Both the position numbers and the translations under genes were made by a program. The notes beneath the pieces were generated by a model that was not told the DNA's origin, made no database searches, and was given only the letters and a program-made list of their open reading frames with translations. Shown piece after piece: positions 22,026-34,894 of a stretch of DNA of 64,000 nt (its first letter is position 1; every line of letters starts with the position of its first letter). The DNA comes from Nereocystis luetkeana. Taxonomy: Eukaryota > Sar > Phaeophyceae > Laminariales > Laminariaceae. The DNA is taken from contig JARUPZ010000027.1 of the NCBI GenBank assembly GCA_031213475.1, positions 4,809,032 to 4,873,031 of the forward strand, read 5' to 3'.

Positions 22026-25000
22026 GTGCGACCATACTTCCGGCAGGCTTGTTGTTCTCGGAAAGCAGAAAAATGGCTGATTTTATACTTGATGACATTG
22101 CCTCGAGTCTCGAGTACGTACGGGTTTTACGAGTAGATGGACCACACAAAATCCCGAGATGACGTGTGTTTTCAGTGTGCGTGGCCAACATGCGCACACG
22201 TCTCTGAAGAGAAGAGAGGGTAGGCACTGCATGACTGCATGACTGCTGCAGCTCGCGGTTTTGAATCTCGACCGAGTGGCCGGCTTAGATGGACACTGCA
22301 AGAGCAGCAAGCACTAACGCCGCGTACGTACGTCTGCGTTGCACCCCAGCAGCATGGTTCTTGGGAACGCGAGTGTACGCCCCTCTCTCTCTCTGTCCAC
22401 GGATGGTGTCATGGCTTACGTCATTTTTTGCAGCGGATCTTCCTTCCGGTCTCTTGTCTAGATCTATTCAAGAACGAGTACTTGCACTCGTAAAAAAGCA
22501 GTACGAACGTATAACGTACCCTCCGAACACGTAATCGTACTTCCCTGGTATCTGATGACCACGCACATCCCACGACCACGGGTACACGGCACGGGCACCA
22601 CAGGGGGACCAGACCAGTATAACGAGCACCGACGCTACATAACACTACCCTCGTACCCTTGGGATGCGTTTCCTATTAATAATAGCCGATTTTCTCCGAA
22701 GCAAGGGAGGCACGTGCTTCTACTCACTGGGGAACCTTGTACAAGTAGTGATCAGGACCAAATACCTGGTATGCTTATATTGATATTAATAGTAAAAACA
22801 TACTGGAATGCCAGGTATGTACTGCTGTACCTGTAGGTTTTTGTGTCCATGATGGGTCGTGGTTTTACTCTATTGATAGGTCCCCCGTAATAGCACGTTC
22901 AGCAGTCAGAAGTAGTACAACGAAAAAGTAGCAGTACCACGGAAATGGTGGCTTGGGGGCAGTCTCGCCGGGATTTTTTTTAATAATATAGACGCACCGC
23001 TCGGCTCTTGCTGTATCTCCGTCGTACATACTCGTAAGAATCAATGATTGAGATTGCCTCCGAAAACGCAGCTGTGCCGATGAATTCATTCATTCTAGAA
23101 AAAAATTGCCCGACAATACGTAATCTTGGTATTTTCCAGGGCTTTTTGCGGGTCAGGCCAAACCAGCCGACCCGACCCGACCCGCGAAAATTTTTATGTA
23201 TGTTGACTTGGCCCGACCCGACCCGACCCGCGAGATTTGAAAGCCTCTTGACCCGACCCGACCCGTGAGATTTGAAAATCTCCCGACCCGACCCGACCCG
23301 CCACCTTTCGATTGACCCATGACACACGGGTTCCATGCGGGTCGGGTCACCTTGACCCGCGAGACCATTTATCTTGACCCGAAGGTCCGACTCGCGGATC
23401 TGGCCCTGGGTCGGCATTCCAAACGATGGATGCGGGCATGCGTAAATGAATTTGGCGATGTTTTAGTGTTTGAAAATGATACAAAAGGAGTATTATAAAG
23501 TATGAGAGAGCGGGAAGTGATTCAAGTGTCGTGACCGCGCGCCGAAAAATGCGCGGGTCCGACCAGCGGGTCAGTAGAAAATGACTCGCGGGTCATGCTG
23601 GCCTGACCCGCGAGTGACCCGCTTCTCGCGGGTCATAACCTGACCCGACCCGTGAGCTTTTCATCACCTCTTGACCCGAACCGACTCGACCTGTTGAGAT
23701 TTGAAAACTCTTGACCCGAACTGACCCGCGGGATTTTGAACACTTCCTGACCTGACCGCCCCCTCGCGCACCCTGATCCCACTTGAGCCTGAGCCCTCCA
23801 ACCCGACCCTGGGTGTACGTTTAGCTGCCGCCAAGGCCCACCTACTACCCGTGCTGTAGCGTACCCCACGCCGACGAAGATCGAGGGGCGGCCACCGCCA
23901 GCAAACCATTTAGCTAAGTAATAATATTGGATCCTTTCTTGTGGAGGGTCATAGCTCATAGTTGCGCACGAGTTACGAGTACGTACGTACGTACCTGTAC
24001 CGGCAGCTTTTGATGGCTCCTACGATTAACAAGTGATGTCACGTAATCGCTCGACGAGCTGGCTGGTAGCTGGGAACTGGGGCGAAGTACAGATTTATGG
24101 ATGTCGCGATCGGCGGTTGGGTTATGCACGTGTAGAATTTCGGATGTTTTTTTTCGAACTTCATGTCACTCTCACAGCATGCAGACGACCCCGCCAGATG
24201 CGATTCTGTGTTTTGGGACTGATATCATGCCTTGCTCCAGCGCGTGATAGCATTCGGGTTACGTTTTGACCCGGATTTTATCCGATATTTCTAGCCGTCT
24301 GTTTCGACTTTTCAGAGATGTTGAAGGAAAAAGCAAACAATCATCGGCCACGTATCGTACGTACGCGAGACCATCCGCTGACACGGGCTACGTGCGTTGC
24401 CTCTCTTGTTCCCATGGTTCCATGTCGCCGCATGTGTACGACGACTGAAGGCCGGCCACGAAACTATCGTCGTGTTGCCACCAGGCTGTACCTGATCTGC
24501 CCACACACATATAGGACGCGAGGTTGCAAGACCGTTATCTCCCCAGACCTTGCACAGCAGTACAGCGGTAGTAGTGTATCTTACCTCTTTGTCGACGATA
24601 CCAATGAATTTGGTCAATTGCTGCTGTTTCGTCAGCCCACATAGTTGCAACCTGCTCCCGATTTTCGCCGTGGTCCCACTTAAGCCTGAACCCTCGGAAC
24701 TGAATGGGTACCTGATCGTATCTATTTATAGCCGCCGGCAGGGCCCACCAAGCGCACCCAGAACCCGCCACGACCAGGATCGAGGGTCGACCACATCGAG
24801 TCGAGGGTCGGCATCAACCAGCCAACCATTTTGTCGTTAAAGTGGTAAATCCGCCTGCAAAGCATTATGTGCGAGTTTGTTCACGGCCACACTATTAATA
24901 GACAACGCCGGAAATATATATTTTTCCGGCGTTAATTACGAAGATAAAATCGCGCTGGTACCAGCATGTTTTGGTACCGGTATGTTTTTCGCGGATCCAG

Positions 25001-28000
25001 CTGTCGTTACTGCAGGTATCGTTCAAGAAGAAAAAAATGGGGAATTGACACCCTCGAAAGTGACGATCGAATAGTACACCGAGTGCATACAGGGCTGCGC
25101 CTTGTCTTTAGAACTACTGGTGGTATGAGCGAGTAATACTACACACTACAGCGCAGTAGGGTAAAACCTCGTACGAGTTAGGCGGGAAAGTGAAAGTGAT
25201 TAAAACATAAAATAAAAAAATAGTAGTGTCACTTGGTCCTTGGTATGGATGTGTCTTGAAAGTATCCGCGGCAAGAATAGGTTTTGCCAAATTGGAAACC
25301 CGAAGGCGCATTCGCCGATGTAAAGTTGAGCACTGCTTGTCGCTGACAGCGAACAGATGAACAAATAAAAGCACCAGGAAGGAAGACCCACACGCGTTCG
25401 AAGCTACAGTAGTAGTATATACTCGTACCCGGTGTAATTTTCGTAAAATATGAATGAACCGCGGCCGCAAATGCAGCATTATTTTCGCTGTACCATATTG
25501 GTGTAACCTCCCCCCTCCCCCCCCCCTCCGTCCCGGCACCGTGGGGATGCGAGGGTCTATGGTCATACGACTACGGCCATGCAAGACCGTGAGTACCCCC
25601 CCCACCCCCTTTCCTCGCACCGACGTTATGCCGCTCTGGCTGGCCCTTGTGCTCTTTTTGCATGTTTTGCAAACCAGCTTGCCATGCTTCCGGTATGGGC
25701 CGCGTACGCCGTGGCTTGCGGCACCGCCGCCACTGGGGCGTGGGTAGTGGCGCACGAGTGCGGACACGGAGCTTTCTCGGACAACCGGCAGCTCCAGGAC
25801 GCGGTGGGCTTCGTCCTTCACGTGAGCTACCTTGCCTTTAGGACTGCGCTCCTGCAGTGTGAACAACAACACACTTGAAAATGAGTCTGATATCGGTTTC
25901 TGTGTGTAAGTGCTGTGCAGTACACCGGCGATAGGGTTTCTTATATATTCCGACGTTGCTACCGTACACGGCCGCCAAAGTTACATACCTACAACTCCGT
26001 CTCGGAACAGAAGGACGATTTGTATATTCATATTCAATCCAAATGTTGCTTATATTCAGGGGCAAAGTGGTAACCGTGGCCCCTGAGTGAGAGCCGGAGG
26101 TCCGTCGGCACCGTCCGTCCGCGCGAAAAGTCCGATGAAACTGTTTTTATTTCTTGTTGTCGCTCAGTAGTTGACGACAATTACAAAGAGATACAAGGTG
26201 TCCGCCCACCAGCGCGATTTTTATTGTGGCGGCGTTATGGCGGCGTAAAAGCGCAACCGCCGCCCCCGCGGGGTGCAAAATTCCGGACTGGTCGTATCGG
26301 CGCGACAGCGATTTTCACTATCAGCAGGTTTCGATTGACCGGTACGTCGCCGCCGTGACGCAGTACGTTGTGGAAAGATAATGGTTGGGGAGCCAATAGT
26401 TTGCGAGATGTTTCCTCTGGGTCCGAAAGATTATTTTTTGTGGGAGGAGCGAATGCGTGGGGGGAGGGAGGGAGGGAGGGTGGGTGGGTAAGAGGGGCAA
26501 GAGGGGTGCGTGGTGACCATCAATGGGCACCTTGACCGTAGGCAGGCCAGGCCGTAGGGTATGAGGCCATATCGCGGTACAGCGGTGCCTTGACGAAGGG
26601 TTGTGTTCATGGTCCATGGGGGGAGTGCTGTCATGCCGTCGGGTTAATCCCACCGCACCGTCCATGTCCCGGGACCTCTGTGCGTCCTTCTTGCAAGAGC
26701 TTCAGTGGGCGGAGTGGGACTCGCGCGCCGGAGCAGCCAAGACCGGATTTCGCTGTGCGTTTCCCTTTGTGTGGGTGTGGGTCTTTTTTTTGTTTTCGTG
26801 TACGTCGCTTCGTGGTGGCGGGGGCGGGTCATCAACGGGTGTCGATGACAGGCACGCAATGGGGTTTCTCTGGCGGCTCTTCTTTTTTCTTTTTTTCTTT
26901 TTTCGCCTTGGTGTGAAAAGGTAAAAGTATAACAGGTTTCAAAACAGGCAATATCTGGAAACAAACACCGTTAACAGGTAACGCAACCTGTTGTGTGCTC
27001 CTCGCGTAGAAACCGACCGGTATGTCTGTACGAGTATTGATAGCCTCCAGTGGTGTTTACGACTTGGCCCAGCTTCGACAAAATGGTTTATAGTCCTCTC
27101 TTGAATAACGCCTGATTACATCTTGATTCCGAGAAATTCCCAAGGCTCTCGGGGTTAGGGTTAGTATTTGAAGTCAAGTGTATTTCAACCATTTTGTCGG
27201 CTGGGCCAAGGCCAATACAGCTCCTGCGCTATGTACCTACCGATGCGCGGGCATGCTTTGTGTGCCTCCGCTAGAGATAAGTAGGCTTGTGCCTTGTGCC
27301 CCGCCTGCTCGCGTGATTGTGTGTCCTCCTGAAGCTCCTGCCCGTACGTAAGATCGTATTTTTCATTAGATCCGTAACGGACGTACTCCTTCCACTTCAC
27401 CCCCTTTTCATTCCTGTACTTTCATTATTGAATTGGTTAGGGGTAACTTGAACCTCGACAGTAGTGGTCGCAGCGCGTGGGTGTGCTCAGGGCCTGTATC
27501 AACGAACACCCGTGGGCCACGAAAGAGGCGAGCGACGGCCCGCGTCCTCACCGGGGCTCCGCGGCCAGCGGCTAGTTATTTCTGCGGGCACCGCCGAAGA
27601 GGCTTTTGCTCTTGACTTGTCTTGGGTGGAAACCCCGCGCAGGCTGCAAGCACCAACGGGGATACAGCGACCGAACTTCTGAGCGAAGTCGTGGACCTGG
27701 TCGGTGCTCGTGTGGTTTGCGAGGCATGGAGGGATGGAAAATTGGGTTTTGCGGCGGCCTTGTAATTATTTTGAGGCGCCGCGGGTGGTCTATTGTTTTG
27801 CTTGGGGGCCGTCGGGCGTCGCGCTGCGGCGGCTCCGGTGGTCCTGCCTCTCGGGAGTGGTGGATCTCGCCTCTGAAGCAGTCGACAATACGGCTTGAGT
27901 GTGCGTGGGTTGCTTCGAATTCAGGAACATGCGACGTCGAGTAGGACGAACTCCCCAAATCAAACCACACGTACATAAAAAAAAAACCCAAAAAGACTTC

Positions 28001-29935
28001 ATAGTTGAATTCGTCTTTTCTCGTTTTTTTCCGAAAGTTACAATTCAAAACGCCGGGTTGGTGATTCAATAAGATGCGCGATGCGAACAAAACCTAACGG
28101 GAGAAATGTTTTCGCAGTTCAATAAAAAAAAAAAAAAACGTCATTGCAGTCCCTAACGGTTAAAATGTTCAATACCCGATGCCACCGCAGCCAACTAGTA
28201 ATTGCACCCCACCCCCCTCATTCTCCTGCTCTCTCCCCTTCTCCGCCCTGCCCCCTCCCCCGCATGCTCCTGCTCTGTCCGTCCACACGATGCGCGGCGT
28301 GGCGACTCTTCAGTCCGCGTTGCTGGTGCCTTACTTTTCGTGGCAGCGCAGTCACGCCGTGCACCACGCCAACACCAACCACATGGAGAACGGCGAGACG
28401 CACGTGCCGGAGCTTGTGACGCACGAGGGCTTCGGCCTGCAGAAGCAGCGTAAGCTGTTCCGCACCGTGCTGGGGAAGAAATTGGGCACCTTCGCCTACG
28501 GAGTCTCGTCGGCATTCAGCCACCTCGTGGTGAGTTGAGCCCTCCCTGAGCCCCGTGACAACCCCAAGGGCTCCCATATCAAGTGCACTCCCCAGCCCCC
28601 TCGCGGGCGGGAGATATATATTAGTAGACGTAGGGGAGAGTTTGATCTTGTGATTTTTTGCGGGAGGGGGAGGTTGTTCTGTGATCAACCCAAGCCCCCT
28701 CCTTCCTCCGGATTCCTAGGCTGTGTACCATCGCTGGTACTCGTGTACCTCATCCCCCCCTGCCCCCCCCCCGATCCCCATGCGATTCCAGATCGCTAGC
28801 ATTCCCGTTTCCCTCTTCCCCATTCTCCCCCGACCCCCGGATTTCCCACGCCGTCCCGTAACGCTGGTACTCCTGTGCTCTCTCCCCCCCCCCCCTCCCC
28901 CCCGCCATTATCCCGCGTGCGTGTGTATCCCACGGCGAACTTGAATCCCCCGACAACCTAAGGTCGGCTGGCCGGCGTACCTGATGTTTGGCGCCACTGG
29001 CGGCCCGTCCCGGGGCGTCACCAGCCACTTCTTCCCGCACCCTCCGTTCTCCACCGGCGAGCAAAAGACCGACCTTTTCCCCGGCAAATGGAAGAAGAAG
29101 GTGTGGCTCTCTGACGTGGGGATTGTGGCGATGGTGGGTGTGCTCGCGGCGTGGGTGTCGAAGGCGGGGGCGGCGAGGGTTGCGGCGCTTTACGGGGGGC
29201 CGCTGATGGTCGTGAACGCGTGGCTGGTGCTCATCACGTGGCTCCAGCACACGGAGGTGGACGTGCCGCACTTCGAGGCGGAGAACTGGAGCTTTATTAA
29301 GGGCGCCCTGCACACGATCGACCGGCCTTACGGGAAGGTGCTGGACTTTTTGCACCACCGGATCGGGTCCACCCACGTCGCGCACCACGTGAGTTTTGTC
29401 CCTTTCGCACCGACAAACAACGGGGTGGCTTTTGTGTGTGTGCAGCGGTTGGTGATGGTGGTGGTAGGTAGTTGTTGGTTTGTGGTACTGGTGTAGAAGT
29501 GTTGGTACTGTACGTAGTGTCGACGGTGTCGTTGATGGTGGTGGCTTGATCAAAAGCGGAATTTGTTGGTGCCGTTCTGAACAAGCAGTGTGCGCTTGGG
29601 TTCTTGAAAGTCGCTGGCACTCTCTTTCCCCCCCCCCGTAAACCCGTCTCCGACCTTTTTCCCCCCGTGTCCCTCGCCCCCCCCCGTTATACCCCCGTCG
29701 CGAACCCTGCCGGTTTTGTATCGCGCGACCCCGACTGCGCCACAATGTACAACAGGTTGACTGCACGATCCCACACTATCACGCGCTTGAGGCAACGAAC
29801 GCCATCAAGGCGGCTTTCCCCCAGCACTACCTGTACGACCCGACCCCGTTGCCCCAGGCCACCTGGAGACTCGCCACGCAGTGCGCGGGCGTAGAGAAGC
29901 GCGGCGACATGCACGTGTTCGTGTCTAAGGAGTAG
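21600..29935 (+). CDS. FAD2-type (delta-12/omega-6) fatty acid desaturase, plastid-targeted, five exons
   Basis: Exons are 21600-22025, 25678-25821, 28314-28529, 28963-29388 and 29756-29935: 463 aa, every junction GT-AG and phase 0. All three di-iron histidine boxes are present: HECGH (168-172), HAVHH (204-208) and HVAHH (400-404). By family these bind the iron centre that desaturates acyl chains. HECGH and HVAHH match the FAD2 class better than plastid FAD6, whose third box usually reads HIPHH. Residues 1-22 look like a signal peptide, followed by A22|F23 and an S/A/R-rich stretch, the bipartite plastid leader of heterokonts. So a FAD2-like enzyme may act in the plastid or its ER-derived envelope. 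Regioselectivity (delta-12 or omega-3) cannot be read from sequence. Confidence 0.88.
23137..23760. mobile_element. hAT-like GACCCG element, copy 2 (right end decayed)
   Basis: Left end CAGGGCTTTTTGCGGGTC matches copy 1. The interior follows the same order of GACCCG clusters, GAGATTTGAAA spacers and GTTCCATGCGGGTCGGGTC. The right end is not recognisable. Confidence 0.6.
25528..25605 (+). mobile_element. Poly-C-tailed family A, truncated copy
   Basis: GATGCGAGGGTCTATGGTC, ACGACTACGGCCATGCA, GTGAGTAC, then C-rich sequence. It lies about 70 nt upstream of a splice acceptor. Confidence 0.65.
25678..25821 (+). CDS. Desaturase exon 2 (histidine box 1)
   Basis: Encodes LAMLPVWAAYAV through VVAHECGHGAFSDN to GFVLH. 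The acceptor is AACCAG and the donor GTGAGC. Confidence 0.88.
25822..28313. other. Desaturase intron 2 (2.5 kb)
   Basis: No supported exon. It contains a hairpin element (27063-27211), oligo-A and oligo-T runs, and pyrimidine-rich sequence before the acceptor. A short stretch at 26664-26755 reads as plausible protein (SRDLCASFLQELQWAEWDSR) but has no splice or family support. Confidence 0.6.
27063..27211. mobile_element. Hairpin MITE (family E), copy 1
   Basis: CTTGGCCCAGCTTCGACAAA pairs with TTTTGTCGGCTGGGCCAAG at the other end. A relative sits at 53855-54014. Confidence 0.6.
28314..28529 (+). CDS. Desaturase exon 3 (histidine box 2)
   Basis: Encodes SALLVPYFSWQRSHAVHH, then ANTNHMENGETHVPEL and the next hydrophobic turn to FSHLV. 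The acceptor is CTTCAG and the donor GTGAGT. Confidence 0.88.
28963..29388 (+). CDS. Desaturase exon 4 (membrane segments, box 3)
   Basis: Encodes VGWPAYLMFGATGGPSRG, two hydrophobic spans, TWLQHTEVDVPHF and DFLHHRIGSTHVAHH. The donor GTGAGT splits the gene right after histidine box 3. Confidence 0.88.
29756..29935 (+). CDS. Desaturase exon 5 (C-terminus)
   Basis: Encodes VDCTIPHYHALEATNAIKAA and the tail ending VFVSKE, then TAG at 29933. The acceptor is AACAG. Confidence 0.85.
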   Translation, partial: VDCTIPHYHALEATNAIKAAFPQHYLYDPTPLPQATWRLATQCAGVEKRGDMHVFVSKE

Positions 29936-30054
29936 AAGGCTATATAGCCGGCGCCGACAGTTTTCCGGGGTGTAAACTTGCCGGTGGGGAGCGAGAGTGT
30001 TGACGGTCGTCGGAGTGCGGACGAAAGGAGAGAGCAAAGCGGACCGTCTTTGTC

Positions 30055-30060
30055 AATAAA
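30055..30060 (+). promoter_or_regulatory. Candidate poly(A) signal of the desaturase gene
   Basis: AATAAA lies 120 nt after the stop codon, the only such hexamer in the immediate 3' flank. Confidence 0.5.
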
Positions 30061-32830
30061 GAGGCGATGAGTGTGGGGGTGGGGGGGGGGAGGAGGGGGT
30101 GAAGACGGACTGCAGGAGGAGAAACAGATGGCATGCGGGGGAGGGAGGTGGGGTTGTGGGGGTGACTGGGGGGGGGGGGAGAAGATGGACGCCTCCTCCT
30201 CCTCCTCTACCCCTCTTCAACTCTCCGGGAGCGACTTCCGCCGTTTCCGTTCTGCCGAAAAATTGGGACGCGGGAGGCGGAAGGCGGGCGTGGCCGTCGC
30301 ATTTTGCAGCTGGGAACAGGACTGGTAGTGGGGGCGGGATGTTGCGAGGTGGCTCTTTTTACCTTCCGGAACGTTCGCGGGCGGTGTACGAAATGTCGTG
30401 CTACTTCGCCAGCTCCGACCGGAGGTGGTATATTGCCCGAGGCACTGCTGCTACATGTGTCGCATATTGAGTGCTACACAGCCTGTAGTAGCTGTATGGC
30501 TTGGTTTTCTGGTGGTGTGGTGATTCAGCATAGTTTTTCTGTGGTTTTGGGATTTTGAGGTTAGCGCTCGCGGTTTTTTAGGCTCTTCGCGGTTGTGATG
30601 CCGAGGCCGGCCTGGCGCAGGCCGAGGCCAAGGCCGGTTGCGATATTTTGCCGATAGACAACACAACAGGCCGCTGTTGGCTTGTGGGGCCGTCGGCTGG
30701 GTTGATTTTGAGACCGCGGAAATTCTTGGCCGCGCGGGGTCAGTCGAAGGTTCTGGCGTTTTCATAGGGCTATTATTTTGAGAAGTCTGTTGTGTTTCCC
30801 GTAACAAAAAAATAACACTTACGATGTACCCTTTACCAGCCGCGCGAAGGCGTACGGTTTGATAGGGAGTGGTTGCCTCGTCCAAATAGTGTTGGACCGA
30901 CGACGCCAAGGTAGCCGGAGCTTATTTGCGCAGAGGATTACGTGCGCACCTACAGTACGTATATTCGTCTATGACCTCTCCTTCGAGGGCGTTCTACTCG
31001 TCGTACACGTACGTGTATGGATGTAAAAGTTTAAAAGTTTACTATCAACAGTTGACCTTTTTCCTCTTTTGACATTTTGACAATCCATGAGCGTAACGAT
31101 TCTACGTGATAAGCCTTTTTTCCCTTGGATAGATCACGCGCATAACGATTCTACTACGTATACGTACGTAGCCGTTTCGTGTGTGTGCGTGCGTGTCAGC
31201 GCGCTGATTCTTCAAGCCGGCGCCGAAGCGTTGTCGCCTTCCCGCGGACTATATACGGACCGGCGACGGAGTTGTTGTCTTATCGTACTCGCGCAGATTC
31301 TACAGGCCCATGACGGACGGACGTGGTGTCGCGTTGTTTTTGGCGGCGTTTTCCCCACCCGTCGTTTCAACAAAAAAAAACTCCTCGTGTTGTCCCGGTA
31401 CAGATGGGCGCGGGGGGGGGGGGGGGGAGGTGGTGGTGCAGAAATTCGACGTCTGCAAGTTGTTGGTGTGGTTGTGTGTGTTGTATTTTTGCCACCGGTT
31501 GGCTAGAGGCGGTTTTGTGTGGAAGGAACAGCGTCGGAGGATGAACGAAGTGACTGCCGCCTCCGTTCTTGCTGCGCACAACGCGTCGTGTTGTTTGTTT
31601 TGTTTCGTTTCTTCTTTTTTTCCCCTGTCTTTTTTTATATGTGTAGGGCAGTTTGGTTTTTCGACCTCTCGCGTGTTTTGTGTGTGTGAAGGATTGGTTT
31701 GAGCGTTCGCCTCCCCACATGACAACGAGGGGGAGGTGGACTTATGGTATCCGCCCATAGTGTACTACGGCGTTTGTCTTCAGTTCGTTGTCATTTTTGT
31801 GCCTTCTGCGTGGTTTGCGTTTAGCTTATCGGGAATCCCGCTACTACTGGTGTAGTCGTAGGGTAGCCCCCGTGTTTGCTGCCACCGGCTTTTGGGTGTG
31901 ATCATGTGTGGCGATCGAGAGAGAGATTATATACTCTACCACTACTATAACAATATTACTAGCGGGGGGGGAGGGGGGGGTGAGGGGTGGGATGGGGAGA
32001 TAAAATAATGGAAATAGAGACTAGCAATGCTCCTCTCGTACAACCGGCATCCGATTTGTGGAAGTGAGCGTGGTTTGCCCTCCTTCCTGTCGGCTTTGTC
32101 CGCAGATTGCGCGACAATCTACGAGGCGCCGGACCGGAATTTAATTCTCCCGCCTCTGACCCAAGTTGGGATGATGATGATCATCATCAATCAATCAAAC
32201 GGTGTTGAGCCAAGTCTGTCTTAACATGTTGGTTGGTATCGTATAGTACTAATATTGAACACCCAGAGACCGCAAAAAGTGGGAGGTACCCCTGGGGTCC
32301 GTACCTTTTGGCGTCGTCAAAAATTAGACCCGTTTTTTTAACGTACAAGTACGTATGAGATCCTGGAACCAAAACAATTGAATTAATTAGCCTGGATCTC
32401 AATTTAATTCATTTGTACTGGAAATAGAGGTAACTACGAGTAGTTATTTTCCGTCTTCGGGCACCCGAAATAAAATACGCATTGATTGGTTGTCGTAACT
32501 TGTCGGGGATGTTTGGGGTCATTCTTATCGGAGAGTTTTTTTTTTCCCATAATAATCTCGACATTTTGTTCGCGCATTTTTTTTTTGTATCTTGCATATT
32601 TTTCCTGATTTTTTTTTCCCAAATAATAAATACGTGAAATTTAACAAACTTGTTTTTTTGCTTCTGGAGAATTTCACGAATAGTGACAGAACGCCTCCGT
32701 ATATTGATACATGAAAAGCTCTCCGATAAGAATGAGCCTTATTTGTGTCATGTTTCGTGTCATATGCCATCGTTTTTTTTTGCGACAGGGCACGAAGGAG
32801 CCGATGAAGCGTACATACATGTGGTGAAGC

Positions 32831-32927
32831 TTAACCCTTTTAGAACCGCAGTCCCGTTTTGGGGACAATCCAGTCAAATTCTACGTAGCTTGTCGCCACA
32901 ACGGGACTGCGGTTCTAAAAGGGTTAA
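32831..32927. mobile_element. TTAA foldback MITE (family B), copy 7, intact ends
   Basis: TTAA + CCCTTTTAGAACCGCAGT ... ACTGCGGTTCTAAAAGGG + TTAA. One of the cleanest copies. Confidence 0.8.
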
Positions 32928-33424
32928 GGCACGAGGAAGGAGCCAATGAAACGAACATACATGTGGAGCTTGTTATTGCTGAGCTTATTATTTATTGCTG
33001 TCTCAATTTTTCCCCTCTGTTTGCTTTTTTGGTTCGTCTTCATCCGTTCGTCTAGATAGAGCTTGAATGCTTTTTTGCGTCATCATCGTCGATCACCAAT
33101 CAATCAGTGAGGGTTCCTGATGTCCCACGCCAACTGAAATCTCGGTAGATCCCACCTCCTCCAAAGATCATCCATGTCATCACGATGTTCTATCTATAAC
33201 CCGATGGGTCTACTCCTGCGCCACTGTTTGATGTATACGTGAGCCTTTGTAGTGTGTAATTTCATTTTGTATTCAAGATAATACTTCCTTGCCCTCTTTT
33301 CTCAGACCGGCATCTCACGCACCCCCCCCGTCTACAGTCAATCCTCGGCGCCTTTAGTAGTGCATACACTGAATGAAGTATATGAAGACTATTATCGCAT
33401 TCCATTCCTTTTCTCCTTTTGTGA

Positions 33425-33640
33425 GTTGTTGAGTAACTACAAGGAGGGATGTTGGTTGTAGAAGTAGTCCTCGTGAGCGTCAGATCGGTTTTGACTTGTC
33501 GTATTATGGTATACTGCTGCCGCCGCGCTTTCGTTGTTGTGGAGATTCCTTTACTCTCTGCTATTAACACGAAGTCTTTTTTTGAACAACACTACTACAC
33601 GTTGACGGATGGCAAGCGTAATGGTAGTTCGTCACTATCT
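33425..33640 (+). mobile_element. (ATA)n-tailed retroelement (family K), copy 5
   Basis: Shares GGAGGGATGTTGGTTGTAG, GACTTGTCGTATTATGGTA and GACGGATGGCAAGCGTAATG with the other K copies. Confidence 0.6.
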
Positions 33641-34133
33641 ACGTAGTCGCCCTCTTTGCCCAGGCTAGCAACTCACGCACACATACGCACATATTTTACA
33701 TACTACCAGGTACATACACAAGAAGAATAATTGATTACGAGAAGAAGGCAAAATACACATTTTCGCAGCCGACTGCGTCGATCGATCGACCTAAATAATA
33801 CCTGGTAGTAAGTAAGGAAGACTTATGAGCGCATGACATCATCAATGATCATGATGTCATCGAGATGGAGATAGCATCGCCACCATTTAATTTATCGTCG
33901 TGAAGGCTGACGCCAAAAAAAGGCTCAGAGCTTTTTGGGTGCCCTGTGCTCCCCGCGACCGGAACAAGTAAAAAAAGTACATACGTAAACCATATCAGGT
34001 GTAAAAATACTCGGAAAAAAATAGACCAAAAAAAGTGGGGGAAAAAAAAATCACCTACTACCAGCACCACGTGTAAACTCACTCCTCGTGAAAACTTGTA
34101 TTAATAGTACGAAGTAGCGGGGGTCCCACTTGA

Positions 34134-34372
34134 CCCTTTTACGACTGCAGCCCCGCTTTGGGGACGATCTACTACTACTGAGATAACCCTTACCAGGTAT
34201 TATAGTACTGCAATCCCGTTTTGGGAACAAACTACTTATAATTTGGGTGGTTTGTCACCGAAACGGGACTGTTGTTGTACTAAAAGCAGTTGGGGACAAA
34301 GTACTCAGAGCTTGATTGAGTGGTTTGCCCCCAGAACCGGACTGCTGTATGTACAGCCCTCAAAAGGGGCAA
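34134..34372. mobile_element. Cluster of three damaged TTAA foldback MITEs
   Basis: A left arm at 34134-34183, a fuller unit at 34208-34287 and a partial at 34290-34372, all with GGGGACAA / CCGGACTG-type arms. Tandem or nested insertion followed by decay. Confidence 0.55.
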
Positions 34373-34894
34373 GTTGAAAAAGAATGGAGAGCGCGAAAAA
34401 TCAGTTTTTACTCACCGGAGGGCACACGTCGTTACAAAAAAGCGCGTGTGAGGTGTTGTCTTGGTTCTTTCAACACAACAATTAATTGACAGATATCCTA
34501 ATTTAAACAAATTAAACGCATACTGCTGTACGACATTTCCGAATGGAAACCCCGGCAATATACCCACAGCACCTGCAGGACAGCCGGTGCTCGCCTATTT
34601 ATATATAGCTGCGGTGCAGCCCCACCGCACGAGAGCAGTATATATAATATGTATCACACGCAAGATGCCATATATATATATGCAGCTGGGGGCTCTCTCG
34701 ATGGCCGTGATCGCTTCACCGTGACTGACACGCGGGGCTTGGGAAAAAACTCTTATTAAATAAAATTTACGTTCTTCCGCCCCTTGCGCTGTCGAGAGTA
34801 GCGCTGCACACTCGAAGGTTTTTCCTCGTGATATATACCGAGTTTAGAGTGCGACACCGCACTCAGCCGGGCTGCTAATAGCGCGGGGTCTCAC

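Larger units (their letters stand above)
22026..25677. other. Desaturase intron 1 (3.65 kb)
   Basis: Non-coding. It holds a decayed hAT-like GACCCG element, half a TA MITE (to 22890), a cluster of TACCTGGTA, TATTAATAG and ACTGCTGTAC words at 22760-22835, and a C-tailed family A copy about 70 nt before the acceptor. A 65-codon ORF at 24877-25074 has ordinary composition but no recognised family. Confidence 0.7.

Noticed and set aside
24877..25074. 65-codon ORF inside desaturase intron 1
   Set aside because: Composition looks protein-like, but it is short, AT-rich, contains palindromic repeats, and its addition would break the phase-0 desaturase join.
28218..29766. Minus-strand ORFs opposite desaturase exons 3-5
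   Set aside because: Arg/His-rich mirrors of the desaturase; the plus strand carries the histidine boxes.
31087..31758. Overlapping 130-150 codon ORFs on both strands
   Set aside because: Low-complexity, no motif, and no agreement with splice sites.
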